A stretch of DNA of 64,000 nucleotides from CAWGCA01 sp963820955 (GTDB lineage Bacteria > Pseudomonadota > Gammaproteobacteria > Chromatiales > Chromatiaceae): positions 1 through 64,000 of the forward strand of contig CAWGCA010000016.1 of assembly GCA_963820955.1 (NCBI GenBank). Reading direction: 5' to 3'. The notes under the pieces are model-generated. The model did not search any database. It was given only the letters and a program-made list of their open reading frames with translations, and was not told the DNA's origin. The position numbers and the translations under genes are program-made. Every line of letters begins with the position of its first letter. Position 1 is the stretch's first letter. Shown piece by piece: positions 33,288-42,708 of this stretch.

Positions 33288-34775
33288 TTATTTAAAGCTG
33301 TACGTGACGTAGGCCATACCGTACATCCAGTCATCATTATCGCCATAAGCCTCCTTGGCGCCGTCATCCGGTTTGGCGTAGGCGCCGACCAGGCTGACAG
33401 CGAAAGAATCATTGGCGGTCCAGTCGACGGTCAGGTTCCACTCGTCGGCAAAATCACTGCTCTGTACGCCGAAGCCATCGGCGTTGTCCAGTTTGAATTT
33501 GTAGTAGAACAGGTTGAGGTGGACCGAGGCGAGTGGATCCGCACTCAGGCGAACCATGTGCGAGTTCAGGTTTGAATTTGACAGGACGTACTCACCCAGT
33601 ATTTCGCCCTGGTACCAGTAACCCCAGTCATAGAAACCGTAGAACAGCGGGTCGAAGTCCTGGCTCTTGCCGGAGTTGGGGTTGTCGCCTTCGAACGCGG
33701 CGTAACGATAGGTGAGGGTCGGCTTCCACGTGACTTTATCCCATCCATAGCCCGCGGACAGGTACCAGGCGGCGGCGTTTAACTCATCACCGTTGTCCTC
33801 GTAGACGTATTCGCCGTCGAACTTGATCGGGTTGAGGATGTCCGGCGTATTGAACGCCTTGAAAGGTGTGGTTTGAAAGCGCAGATCATAGACATCCATA
33901 CCATCACGGGTCTGGATATCCGAGTCAACGTTGTAGTAACCACCGCCCACGCCGCCGAAATCGCCGAGTTTGTAGTCGAGAGTGACCCCGCCAACCTTGG
34001 TATCCGACTGGGGATTATCGTTGGCCTTGAAATACACCAGGTTACCATTGAACTGGCCATAATTTACCTTGGCGATACCCGCGTACTCCGCCGCTTTGCG
34101 TTCCCCGGACCAGTAGGCGCCGCGACCTTGCCCGTTACTGCTCTGACTGTAAAACAGGAACCCGTTTCCAACGACGTATTGCTGCATGCCGAAAGATACA
34201 TCCAGAAAGTCCTTGCCCAGCGAGCTGAACAGATCACCGGAACGCCAGCCGAGGTAGGCGTTTTCAACCGCGGTATGGCTAGTATCTCCGTCATCGCCTC
34301 GCCCGACATTCGAGCCGGCGGCGTCAATGTCCTGGGTGTTACCGTTAACGAAACTGAAGCGCCCGTAGACTTCGCCACTTTCTTCGAAGTGGTAACTGCC
34401 TTCAACACCCGGGTGGACAACCCATTCATACCAGCTGTTGGTGCTCTGTCCAATGTTGCCGTTGTCATTGCCGAACCAGGCATTACTTGAGTCAAAGTAG
34501 CCGCCTTCCGCTTTAAGGGTGCCGCGCAGATAACTCTTTCGTGGTCCTTCCCAGATACCCAGTGGGCTCTCACCGCCGTGCTTGGCCCGATCGGCACCGG
34601 TTTTAAATGGATGCTCGGCTGCTAAAGCTTCCTTGAAAAAGTAGTCGGCAGCATCCGTACTCGTCGCGGTGGCGGCTTCGCCATCCGCGGCAAGGCTTAT
34701 ACCGCTGTTCGATGTGCCCAGCAGGAGTAAAGTAATGCATAGGCTCAGTCTGGTGGGTCGAATTTCAACTGTCAT
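33288..34775 (-). CDS. outer-membrane porin of the decarboxylase cluster
   Basis: About 495 residues from ATG 34775, which overlaps the preceding stop as ATGA and has AAAGGAG upstream. Signal peptide (cleavage near ISLAADG), then a barrel of amphipathic strands, for example SYLRGTLKAEGGYFD, VEGSYHFEESGEVYGRFSFV and WNLTVDWTANDSFAVSLVGA, ending in YVTYSFK. It resembles alginate-export/OprD-like monomeric porins in layout. Position between the lysine and arginine decarboxylase genes, with translational coupling, suggests it admits basic amino acids or releases amines. That is inference from context. Confidence 0.8.
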   Translation of the reverse strand: MTVEIRPTRLSLCITLLLLGTSNSGISLAADGEAATATSTDAADYFFKEALAAEHPFKTGADRAKHGGESPLGIWEGPRKSYLRGTLKAEGGYFDSSNAWFGNDNGNIGQSTNSWYEWVVHPGVEGSYHFEESGEVYGRFSFVNGNTQDIDAAGSNVGRGDDGDTSHTAVENAYLGWRSGDLFSSLGKDFLDVSFGMQQYVVGNGFLFYSQSSNGQGRGAYWSGERKAAEYAGIAKVNYGQFNGNLVYFKANDNPQSDTKVGGVTLDYKLGDFGGVGGGYYNVDSDIQTRDGMDVYDLRFQTTPFKAFNTPDILNPIKFDGEYVYEDNGDELNAAAWYLSAGYGWDKVTWKPTLTYRYAAFEGDNPNSGKSQDFDPLFYGFYDWGYWYQGEILGEYVLSNSNLNSHMVRLSADPLASVHLNLFYYKFKLDNADGFGVQSSDFADEWNLTVDWTANDSFAVSLVGAYAKPDDGAKEAYGDNDDWMYGMAYVTYSFK

Positions 34776-37078
34776 GTGCATGACTCCTTTAAGCAATAAA
34801 CCATATATACCGCATTACCCTCGGCGTCGCGTTCAATTTCGATGCCGTGAGTGTCGTGTTCGAATCCTGGGAACTGGCTGTCGAAGGTCTGTAAGGCCAG
34901 CAGATAATCAACCACCGCACGTTTTTCTTCTGTGACTTTCTCACCGGGCATCATAATCGGTATGCCGGGCGGGTAAGGTACCAGCTGCACGGCAGCGACA
35001 CGATCGACCATGTCGCTGACCCGAATCTGCTCGACGTTGCCCTTGACCAGTTGGCCGTAGGTCTTGCGCGGGCTCATGACCGCATCCGGCAGAATGGTGA
35101 AGGCCTCATCCATACTGTGCAGCAGCTTGGTCTTGATCATTGCCGCGTGCATCTCGTCAGCCAGATCCTTAAGACCCATGCCTGCATAGCGTTCCGGTGC
35201 GCTGTCGACCAGGTCGGGCATGACGCGTTCCAGCGGTTCATTGGCGTCGTAGTTCTGCTTGAACTCTATCAGCCCGGCGACCATGGAACCCCACTTGCCC
35301 TTGGTGATGCCGACCGAGAACAGAATCAGGAAGGAGTAGGGCTCGGTTTTCTCCACGACGATGCCGCGGCTGGAGAGAAACGACGTCACCAGCGGTGCCG
35401 GAATACCGCTGTCTTCCAGCCGGCCCTCGAGACTGAGTCCCGGTGTAAGCACGGTAGCCTTGATCGGATCGAGCATGCAATAGTCATCACCCAGGTCGCC
35501 GAAACCGTGCCAGTCGGCCCCGGGTTTGAGCAGCCAGGCGTCGTGATTGCTGCGCAGCATGCCGGGGTCGGCATCGGCGAAGGGTTTGCCGTCGACTTCG
35601 TCGGGTTGCCACATGCCGAACCACCAGTCGCCCGGTTTACGTTCCGCGACCTCCTGCCGGATGCGCGCCATGGCCTGGCGGAAGTCGATGGCTTCCACCA
35701 GGCACTCGTCGGTCAGGTACTCGCCCGCGTCGTCCATCATTTTTGCCGATACGTCGGTCGAGGCGATGATGCTGTACTGCGGCGACGTCGAGGTGTGCAT
35801 CATGAAGGCTTCGTTGAACAGCGCGGGTGTCACCGGCACCTTGCCGGAACGGATATGCAGCATGGAGGCCTGCGACATCGCCGCCAGCAGTTTGTGGGTC
35901 GAGTGGGTTGCCGTGACCGTGGCATCGTCGGCGTGGCGCTCACCGCGGTGCATGCCGTAGCGGCCTTCGTAAATCGGATTGAAACGCGCATACGCGTACC
36001 AGGCCTCGTCGTAGTGGATGCGCGGCAGGGTCTTGCTCATCTCGGCGGTGGTTGTCCGGACGTTGTAGCATAGGCCATCGTAGGTCGAGTTGGTCAGCAC
36101 GCCCAGGACCGGCGGCACGGTTTTGTCCGCCACCAGCGGGCTTTCGGACAGCTTTTTCCTGATGGCCTCGGGCGTCATTTCACTTTGCGGTACCGGTCCG
36201 ATCACGCCACGGGCATTGCGCCGCGGCATCATGTATACCGGCACCGCGCCGGACATGTTCAGCGAGTAATTGAGCGATTTGTGACAGTTACGATCCACCA
36301 GTACGGTGTCACCGTCGGTGACGGCCGAATGCAGGATGATCTCATTACTGGCCGAGCTGCCGCCGATGACAAAGTAGGTGTAATCGGCCCCGAACACCCG
36401 GGCGGCGTTCTTTTCGGCGTCGGCAACCGGACCGGAATGGTCATTGAGCGAGCCGGTTTCGCCGACCGACACGGACAGGTCCGAGCGCAGCATCTGTTCC
36501 CCGTAGAAATCCATAAAGGTTTTTCCCACGGCGGTTTTCATAAAGGCGGTACCGCCCGTGTGACCCGGTGTATGCCAGGAGTACTCGTGGGTATCGTCAA
36601 AATTCACCAGGGCACCGAAGAAGGGCGGCAAAATGCTGTCCAGGTAGCGCTTGGCGGCCGCCTGTATACGACCAGCTATAAATTTGGGGCTATCTTCCGG
36701 CAGCCAGATGAAGCCATCGACGTTTTCGACGATTTCCAGCGGTACGCGGCTGCGGCTGGCTTTTGACATAGCCAGCATAATGGGCAGGTGGGCGGCGCGT
36801 CGATGTGCGAGACGCATTATCGCTGTTGTCTTATCGAGGTTTTCTTTGCACAGGGCCCAGGACATCACGATGCAGCTGAAGCCCGGGTCCGATCTGATCG
36901 CAGTTTCACCGTCATCCAGCGATTTGGCGGTAACAACCTGGATATCCTTTTCTTCCAAAGCCGCCCTGATCGCTGCTGCACTGCGTGCCACTGCGGTGTC
37001 ACCGGTGACATCGGCAACAGACAGAACCGGAAATCGTTGTGCCAGATTGGGTGGAAGTGGGGTATTATTGGCTACCAT
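34772..37078 (-). CDS. lysine decarboxylase (CadA/LdcC-like), PLP-dependent
   Basis: 768 residues with the same three-domain build as its two neighbours. The PLP lysine is in STHKLLAAMSQASMLHIRSG (about K396). The CadA-like signature LFNEAFMMHTSTSPQYSIIA, the GIVVEKTEPYSFLILFSVGI segment and LVPYPPGIPIMMPGEKVTEE match lysine rather than arginine (GIVPTRTTDF) or ornithine enzymes. Some relatives act on arginine as well, so the substrate is a strong but unproven call. It produces cadaverine and consumes a proton. It is the first gene of the run, with about 280 bp of promoter region upstream, and its stop overlaps the porin start. Confidence 0.85.
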   Translation of the reverse strand: MVANNTPLPPNLAQRFPVLSVADVTGDTAVARSAAAIRAALEEKDIQVVTAKSLDDGETAIRSDPGFSCIVMSWALCKENLDKTTAIMRLAHRRAAHLPIMLAMSKASRSRVPLEIVENVDGFIWLPEDSPKFIAGRIQAAAKRYLDSILPPFFGALVNFDDTHEYSWHTPGHTGGTAFMKTAVGKTFMDFYGEQMLRSDLSVSVGETGSLNDHSGPVADAEKNAARVFGADYTYFVIGGSSASNEIILHSAVTDGDTVLVDRNCHKSLNYSLNMSGAVPVYMMPRRNARGVIGPVPQSEMTPEAIRKKLSESPLVADKTVPPVLGVLTNSTYDGLCYNVRTTTAEMSKTLPRIHYDEAWYAYARFNPIYEGRYGMHRGERHADDATVTATHSTHKLLAAMSQASMLHIRSGKVPVTPALFNEAFMMHTSTSPQYSIIASTDVSAKMMDDAGEYLTDECLVEAIDFRQAMARIRQEVAERKPGDWWFGMWQPDEVDGKPFADADPGMLRSNHDAWLLKPGADWHGFGDLGDDYCMLDPIKATVLTPGLSLEGRLEDSGIPAPLVTSFLSSRGIVVEKTEPYSFLILFSVGITKGKWGSMVAGLIEFKQNYDANEPLERVMPDLVDSAPERYAGMGLKDLADEMHAAMIKTKLLHSMDEAFTILPDAVMSPRKTYGQLVKGNVEQIRVSDMVDRVAAVQLVPYPPGIPIMMPGEKVTEEKRAVVDYLLALQTFDSQFPGFEHDTHGIEIERDAEGNAVYMVYCLKESCT

Positions 37079-37361
37079 AAAATTCTTATCCTCCGTTCAA
37101 TAGGCAGATGGTGTTGCATGGTTGTGGTTCTATAGCCTATCCACAAACCAGCCACCGAGTTATCAGGCTACTGCATCATTCCACTTAATCAGGCTATCTC
37201 TATCGTGCTCGTCGTGAACACGCGGATTCGACACTTGGAACTTTTCGTGGATCGCGCATCGAAGACTCGTGTACCGCCGGGGCGGGCTCAAGCAGATACG
37301 GGGCAATCGCTGTAGCCTGGCTGAGATCGCTTGCTGCGATGCACTGCATACCTTGTGGTTA

Positions 37362-37595
37362 TTATCTCTGCGCCTGCTCATGTCGATCATAGAGCCAGCC
37401 ACCGGCGGCTCCGGCAGCGGCGCCCAGCACCGCACCATGGAGTGGCTGCCCGGTCGCCAGCTCACCGATCAGCGCACCGGCCGCGGTACCAATCGCCGCA
37501 CCCGAGAGGGTACGCTGCTCGCCCGTGCTCATATTCGCGCACGCCGAGAGGCTGCCCGCTAAACAACACACCGCTATCAGATTGCCCGTCTTCAT
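37362..37595 (-). CDS. glycine-zipper lipoprotein
   Basis: About 77 residues from MKTGNLIAVCCLAGSLSACA, a lipoprotein signal with lipobox LSAC, followed by a glycine-zipper segment (GAAIGTAAGALIGELATG, then GAVLGAAAGAAGGWLYD) as in small outer-membrane lipoproteins of the OmpA/YmgG type. It is probably tethered to a membrane and oligomeric. ATG 37595 is preceded by AAGGAG at good spacing. Confidence 0.85.
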   Translation of the reverse strand: MKTGNLIAVCCLAGSLSACANMSTGEQRTLSGAAIGTAAGALIGELATGQPLHGAVLGAAAGAAGGWLYDRHEQAQR

Positions 37596-37626
37596 CGTCA
37601 ACTCCTTAACCTAAGCTTGGTTACTG

Positions 37627-38004
37627 CTACGAACACGGCCACTTTTCGGTCACGGCACGCATGACACCATGCACCGGCGTTTCGCTGTGCATGTGGCGGG
37701 CATTGCCCTTCGACCAATCCAGTAGCACAATCACGACCTCTTCCCGCGTAATAGCCGATGGTGGGCAGGCAATGGGATCGTACCGGCTCCCAGCCGTCAG
37801 GGCCGCATGGTAATCCAGCGCAGCATCCACATAGCCCAGACAATATCCCATTGCCTCGTGATACAACGGATCCGCTTCATCGAGGCTGCAGATTTCCACT
37901 AGATGGGAAGTATTAATGACCTGGTAGCCTTTCGGGTCCAGAGCAGCCGCCTGCCCTGCCGCCAGCATGGCCGCGGCAACGATAACGGTCTTATGAATCT
38001 GCAT
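37627..38004 (-). CDS. Rap1a/Tai-family exported protein
   Basis: About 125 residues. The start ATG 38004 has AAGGAG seven bases upstream and begins a signal peptide (MQIHKTVIVAAAMLAAGQAA, cleavage near ALDP). The mature part matches the Rap1a/Tai immunity-protein domain: CSLDEADPLYHEAMGYCLGY, ACPPSAITREEVVIVLLDW and a C-terminal FPC-like KWPCS, with four Cys likely paired. Some family members protect against type VI effectors, but many are encoded without an effector, as here. It probably shares a transcript with the glycine-zipper lipoprotein 31 bp downstream. Confidence 0.8.
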   Translation of the reverse strand: MQIHKTVIVAAAMLAAGQAAALDPKGYQVINTSHLVEICSLDEADPLYHEAMGYCLGYVDAALDYHAALTAGSRYDPIACPPSAITREEVVIVLLDWSKGNARHMHSETPVHGVMRAVTEKWPCS

Positions 38005-38363
38005 AACGATCTCCTTTTCCCTGGCATGCGCCCAGGGGGCACTTACGGTTCGACCCGGAGCCAGTGCTGGACAGCACTGGATAAATATCTGTTGGAACTG
38101 GCTTTTCCGGAGTGTACTGCCCCGCAAAAGACTTGTCTTTGACATCTCGTGCCAGTGCGCCGTACCCGCTTTATCTCTAGTCGCACCCGTTTGGTGTGCG
38201 CGGCCTAGTGGGCTGCGAATGCCTGTTGGCCTTGAAACGCGACACCGAAGAGATGAGATGGGGGAACCGCTATCCCGATCTGTGCTAGATTTGGCCCTAA
38301 CGGTAAAACCGTGACCCCGCATTGCCAGCGGGGCGATTACGCAACCCGATACGGCGGAATTAG

Positions 38364-39386
38364 ATGAACGCGTTTCCTCTCACCAAGTCCCCTACGCTCA
38401 CCAGCTACGTGTCGATCTTGCGCGCGATCGGCGCACCCGTCGATGCTGGCTTGCGCCGCGCACGGCTGCCGACACTGTTCGAGGAAATCCCCGATGCGTG
38501 GCTATCCTACAAGCGACTCAGGTACTTCACCGTCGACATGGCCAGCCGCGAAGGCATCCCCGATCTCGGGCTTATCCCGCAAGCCTCCGATACACAGACG
38601 GCCCTCAGTCGATCCTTCCGCGACCTGGTGCTGAGCGCCCCGACGCTGTTGCAGGCATTGCAGCGACTACCGTCGCTCACGAGCCGGCAAACCACGGACA
38701 TCAGGGCCTGGATCGAGCCGATCGGGGACCTGGTGCGTTTCTGCCTAGTCTTGCCGTTGCCACTCGATGTACCCGGCTACGATATCGGCGAAACCCGCAC
38801 CTTACGTCTGATGGAACACATTGTGGGCGCCTTTGCCGGCCCGGACTTTGTGCCGACGCGGGTGCTTCTTGCATCCCGCGCACGCGACCTGCGATTTAAT
38901 CTCCAATCCGCCTATGGGGACATACCCGTGTTGACAGATCAGCCTTACGGCGCGATCGAGTTTCCACGCGCGTTGTTATCCTGCACACACGCTTCGGCGG
39001 ATGCGCATCCCGCGGGTTCTGGCGCTGCCACACCTGACGACGCACCACCGGGCACTTTATCGGAAACCCTCGAAGCGTGCCTCGAGCCTTATCTTTTGGA
39101 AGGGTACCCACACGTCGCCCTGGCGGCCGAGATCGCTGGCTGCAGCATGAGAAAGCTGCAGAGAAAGCTGGCGATAGAGCAGACCACCTATTCCGAGATC
39201 GTCGACAAAGCCAGGTGCCGCGCCGCGATGCCACGGCTGCGCGATAGCGAGCTTAACTTGAACGAAATTGCGCACAGGCTCGGGTATTCCGAACACGCCG
39301 CGTTCACACGTGCATTTCGACGCTGGACCGGCATCACACCGAACGAGTATCGAGCCAGCCAGGCACACACAAACCTGGATCATTGA
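38364..39386 (+). CDS. AraC-family transcriptional regulator
   Basis: 340 residues: an Arabinose_bd-type N-terminal domain (residues 10-200, SYVSILRAIGAPVDAGLRRA at the start) and an AraC DNA-binding domain (CSMRKLQRKLAIEQTTYSEI, LNLNEIAHRLGYSEHAAFTR, RRWTGITPNEYR). It is divergent from the Rap1a-like gene and 30 bp upstream of the DUF819 transporter, so it may regulate that gene or be co-transcribed with it. A diverged copy of its 3' third lies beyond the transporter at 40688-40987. It is the regulator nearest the decarboxylase cluster, but no evidence links them. Confidence 0.9.
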   Translation: MNAFPLTKSPTLTSYVSILRAIGAPVDAGLRRARLPTLFEEIPDAWLSYKRLRYFTVDMASREGIPDLGLIPQASDTQTALSRSFRDLVLSAPTLLQALQRLPSLTSRQTTDIRAWIEPIGDLVRFCLVLPLPLDVPGYDIGETRTLRLMEHIVGAFAGPDFVPTRVLLASRARDLRFNLQSAYGDIPVLTDQPYGAIEFPRALLSCTHASADAHPAGSGAATPDDAPPGTLSETLEACLEPYLLEGYPHVALAAEIAGCSMRKLQRKLAIEQTTYSEIVDKARCRAAMPRLRDSELNLNEIAHRLGYSEHAAFTRAFRRWTGITPNEYRASQAHTNLDH

Positions 39387-39415
39387 CGCCCATCGACGAT
39401 TAAAAGTTCACACAG

Positions 39416-40603
39416 ATGACAAGAACAGCTGCACCGGACAGCATGTCCCTCGTCTCCGCGGACGTCCACATCGTTCTTGCGCTCATCCTTTTCGCGACGG
39501 TGGCGATATCCTTGTGGCTCGGCCGGTACTGGCGGACGGCGAGCATCCCACCTTTCTTCCCGATCCTGCTGATTCCGCTGGTGCTCTCGAACACCGGCAT
39601 CATCCCCATGCGCGCACCCATCTATGACCTCGTCTCAAAGTGGTTCGTCGTCGCCGCGATCCCGTTGATGCTCTTTCAGGCGGACTTCCGACGGATCATC
39701 CGCGAGACGGGCCAAACATTTGCGGCGTTCCTGCTCGCCGCAGGCGGCACGACCCTTGGCGCGGTGGCGGCGTTCTTCGTCGTGCCGCTCGGCGAGCACC
39801 AGGCAGCGGTCGCCGGGACCCTCTCCGCCGCGGGCGTCGGAGGCAGCATGAACTTGGTTGCCGTCTCGCGGGCAACCGGCATCGACGCCGCCGCCTGGTT
39901 CCCGACGCTGCTGGCAGTAACTACGATCATCGCGGTCCTTTACCTGATGCTCCTGTCCCTGCTGCCGGCTACCCGATGGTTCAGAATATCGCCTGACCCT
40001 GAGCAGGTGGTTGGTGCCAGAGAGAAATCAACCGCGGCGGCGCTTGACCCAGCGGCGTCCCTCGCGCGGCCCGGCTCGTGGCACCTGCGCGGCATGGCCG
40101 CGAGTCTGACCTTGAGCGCTTCCATCTGTGCCGTGGGGCTTGCGATAGCCTCCGCCTTACAGTTTCAGGGCTCCGTAATCCTGATCATCACCACACTGGC
40201 GCTCGCTGCGGCCAACGCGGCGCCGGGGATTCTTGCTCGTCTGCGAGGCAACATGGAACTCGGCACGCTTCTGCTGTACGTCTTTTTCGCCACACTGGGG
40301 GCACGTTCGGACCTCGCCGCACTGGCCGGCGAGTCGCTCGGGCTGACGCTGTTCTGCGGCGTCGTGGTCGCCGGTCACGCGCTCACGGTGTTCGGCATCG
40401 GGCGCCTGCTCGGATTCTCAGGCCCCGTGATTATTGTGGCCTCGAATGCGTGCTTGCTCGGCCCCCCAACGGCCGCCGGCCTCGCTGCCTCTAACGGTTG
40501 GACTCTCCTGATGGCGCCGGCGATCCTCTGCGGCATCTTCGGTTACGCGATAGCCAATTTTCTCGGTGTTGCCGTGGCTGGATTGCTCAACGGGATCTTG
40601 TAG
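39416..40603 (+). CDS. DUF819-family membrane protein
   Basis: 395 residues and about 11 membrane helices, matching DUF819 transporters (PFFPILLIPLVLSNTGIIP, FLLAAGGTTLGAVAAFFVVP, AAGVGGSMNLVAVSRATGID, LLLYVFFATLGARSDL, ASNACLLGPPTAAGLAASNG). The family has an inverted-repeat fold like sodium-coupled carriers; substrates are not established to my knowledge. ATG 39416 starts 30 bp after the AraC gene. The second ATG (codon 10, MSLVSADVHI) could be the true start, since the first nine residues are polar. Confidence 0.85.
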   Translation: MTRTAAPDSMSLVSADVHIVLALILFATVAISLWLGRYWRTASIPPFFPILLIPLVLSNTGIIPMRAPIYDLVSKWFVVAAIPLMLFQADFRRIIRETGQTFAAFLLAAGGTTLGAVAAFFVVPLGEHQAAVAGTLSAAGVGGSMNLVAVSRATGIDAAAWFPTLLAVTTIIAVLYLMLLSLLPATRWFRISPDPEQVVGAREKSTAAALDPAASLARPGSWHLRGMAASLTLSASICAVGLAIASALQFQGSVILIITTLALAAANAAPGILARLRGNMELGTLLLYVFFATLGARSDLAALAGESLGLTLFCGVVVAGHALTVFGIGRLLGFSGPVIIVASNACLLGPPTAAGLAASNGWTLLMAPAILCGIFGYAIANFLGVAVAGLLNGIL

Positions 40604-40687
40604 ACCTTTGCAAGCATCTGAGAAGGCTCGACGCTGTGCAAGTACGCGGAATTTCTTGCCCATCTCCGTTTCGATTTAGGCGGCAAG

Positions 40688-40987
40688 TTGCCGGTTGCTG
40701 GTACTGGCCATGGCCTCCAGCTCATTGGCTGCAACATGAGAAAGCTGCAGGGAAAGCTGGCGACAGAGCAGACCACCTATTCCGAGGTCGTCGACAACGT
40801 CAGGTGCCGGGCTGCGATGTCACGGCTGCGCGACAGCGCGCTTAACCTGAACGAACTTGCGTACAGGCTCGGGTATTCCGAACACGCCGCGTTCACACGG
40901 GCCTTTCGGCGCTGGACCGGCATCACACCGAACGAGTATAGAGCACGGGCGGTAAACACGCCGTCGCGCCCGAACCTGGATGACTGA
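40688..40987 (+). pseudogene. duplicated 3' fragment of the AraC gene
   Basis: From GCNMRKLQGKLATEQTTYSE to TGITPNEYRA this frame parallels the C-terminal domain of the AraC regulator at 38364-39386 with scattered substitutions. The sensor domain is absent. Homology begins near the Cys-Ser-Met-Arg-Lys helix and continues past the stop region. The fragment flanks the DUF819 gene on the side opposite the full gene, as expected after tandem duplication and deletion. It could still yield a small DNA-binding protein, but no ribosome-binding site is obvious. Confidence 0.75.
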
Positions 40988-41073
40988 CGCGGTAACCTTT
41001 GACGTAGGTACTGTCGATGTCTTGTTTCGCGTGCTTTCTAGCCGTTAGATCTGTGACGATGAACTTCGTGTTT

Positions 41074-41186
41074 GGGTCGGGTCCCGTCATCGCAGTAAAT
41101 AACTCAGGAATTACTGGGCGCTATGTTGCGCTAATTGGGTTTAAGGGGCGATAAGCTCGGTTGATAAAGCAGGGTTCCTACGGCCA
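41074..41186 (-). repeat. dispersed repeat of about 109 bp, locus 1 (inverted)
   Basis: The reverse complement begins TGGCCGTAGGAACCCTGCTT and ends with CGACCC. It shares the blocks TTATCAA, GCTTATCG, CCTAAAC-like, TAGCGCCCAGTAATTCCTGA and GATGACGG with the loci at 44858, 49318 and 50996. It is noncoding, with stop codons in all likely frames. Confidence 0.75.
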
Positions 41187-41338
41187 ATCAATACCAGCCA
41201 TCCATTTGTATCCACCTTCTAACATTAAACCAGTCCGTATATCCTTGGCCGGAAGAAAGCTTGAATACCCCGCATGCTGCTGAAACCAAGATGCCTTGTG
41301 CGACAAGAAAACTGATTAAAAAAAGAGTGCAGTGAAAT

Positions 41339-42457
41339 ATGATTACCCTAGTCACACTAAGAACTCTATCTCTACTATTTCTCGCTACATTGATGTTCCC
41401 GTCCTCGGCCTGGGCAGAGAAACCAATCCAATTGAAATATTCAAAAACGGAAATCGAGGTAATGTGGAGAGGCCGTATCCGCTTTATCCTGGATAAAGGT
41501 GCCATCCCCCTGGTTGATTTTCTATCCTTCTTGCCGAGAGAAAACAGTGCGTCGGTGATTGGTTGGACTAAAGACGTGATGGACCAAGAAGGTGTGGCGC
41601 TTATTTCCTTTGCCGGATACTGGGCGCCAAAAGATCCGGGTTGTAAAGGTCATTGTTGGGACTACTTTATCCACCGCGTTGTGAATGGCGATCCTGATCG
41701 GTTTATTCTTACTACCAATAAGGGTGGGAACAATAATTGGTGGAAGCAAAAAAGCGGCAGATCACAGGATTATATCGAACAGCTTGAACAACAGGTCCTA
41801 AGTGGCGATTATCCCTTTATCGGCCAAATAGAGTTTCGCCACTACATGTCCAATGCGCAGTGCAAGGCCGGAAAAACCCACCGAGATATTGATATTCCGT
41901 TGAATGGGCCTAATGGCCACCGCGTTTTTAAGCTTTCGTCCGCAACCAGTGTGCCCGTGTCGATCCATCTTGAGCCAGAAGATTCCGCACTACATGCACT
42001 GAGGGAAATGCTGGAGGCATACCCGAAGGCGAAAGTGATTATTAGTCATTTTGGCCAGGTACGTCATCCGGAAAAAGAACAACGCTTTGGACCGAGGCTC
42101 ATTGAACACATGTTAACAGTTTACCCAAACCTCTATTTCGATCTTTCTACCGGTGAGCCCGGGCGGTTATACAGATGTGGTACTTACCGCGTGCTTGACA
42201 CCGTAATATGGGGTGATGACGGTCGGGGTGGTCAGACAAATAGCCTAAAACCCGAGTACAAGGAACTGTTAAGAAGGTTCAGTTCGCGCTTTGTGGTAGG
42301 TTTTGATTATGGACCGTCTAACAGACAATCGGCTGGTTATCTGAAACAGAGAATTGAGAATATTCGACTGATATTGCGTGACTTGCCTAGTGAAGCGAAA
42401 CACAACATCGGCTATAAAAATGCTTGGTTCTTGCTAACACAGGAAGTATGGGATTGA
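41339..42457 (+). CDS. exported amidohydrolase-2-like protein lacking the HxH motif
   Basis: 372 residues with a signal peptide (cleavage near SSAWAEKP), then a TIM-barrel domain of amidohydrolase-2 type. Recognisable strand ends are VPVSIHLEPED, KVIISHFGQVRHPE, NLYFDLSTGEPG and FVVGFDYGPSN (the position usually FGSDxP). The first metal motif, normally DxHxH, reads IPLVDFLSFL, so both His are replaced by Leu and Phe. This may be a noncatalytic or differently ligated relative. The gene is AT-richer than those to its left and opens the accessory zone. No clear ribosome-binding site precedes ATG 41339. Confidence 0.7.
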   Translation: MITLVTLRTLSLLFLATLMFPSSAWAEKPIQLKYSKTEIEVMWRGRIRFILDKGAIPLVDFLSFLPRENSASVIGWTKDVMDQEGVALISFAGYWAPKDPGCKGHCWDYFIHRVVNGDPDRFILTTNKGGNNNWWKQKSGRSQDYIEQLEQQVLSGDYPFIGQIEFRHYMSNAQCKAGKTHRDIDIPLNGPNGHRVFKLSSATSVPVSIHLEPEDSALHALREMLEAYPKAKVIISHFGQVRHPEKEQRFGPRLIEHMLTVYPNLYFDLSTGEPGRLYRCGTYRVLDTVIWGDDGRGGQTNSLKPEYKELLRRFSSRFVVGFDYGPSNRQSAGYLKQRIENIRLILRDLPSEAKHNIGYKNAWFLLTQEVWD

Positions 42458-42708
42458 GTGGATCGACTTTGTGTCGTTTCTTGTCGGTCAGATGCCCGAC
42501 CAGGAAAACTTTTTTGCGGTACAAAATAGTGCTGCACTACTATATAGGCGGGAGTCGGTCACAAGATTCCGCTCTATCTCTTTCTACTTGCTGTCCGATT
42601 TAGTTATATAAATTCGACATCGGAGATGCGTTATGATTGGGCTTCTGCGTTCGCAGCCAACACTAAGCGTTGGGCAACACAAAATAATTGCGGAGAGAGG
42701 GAATCAAT

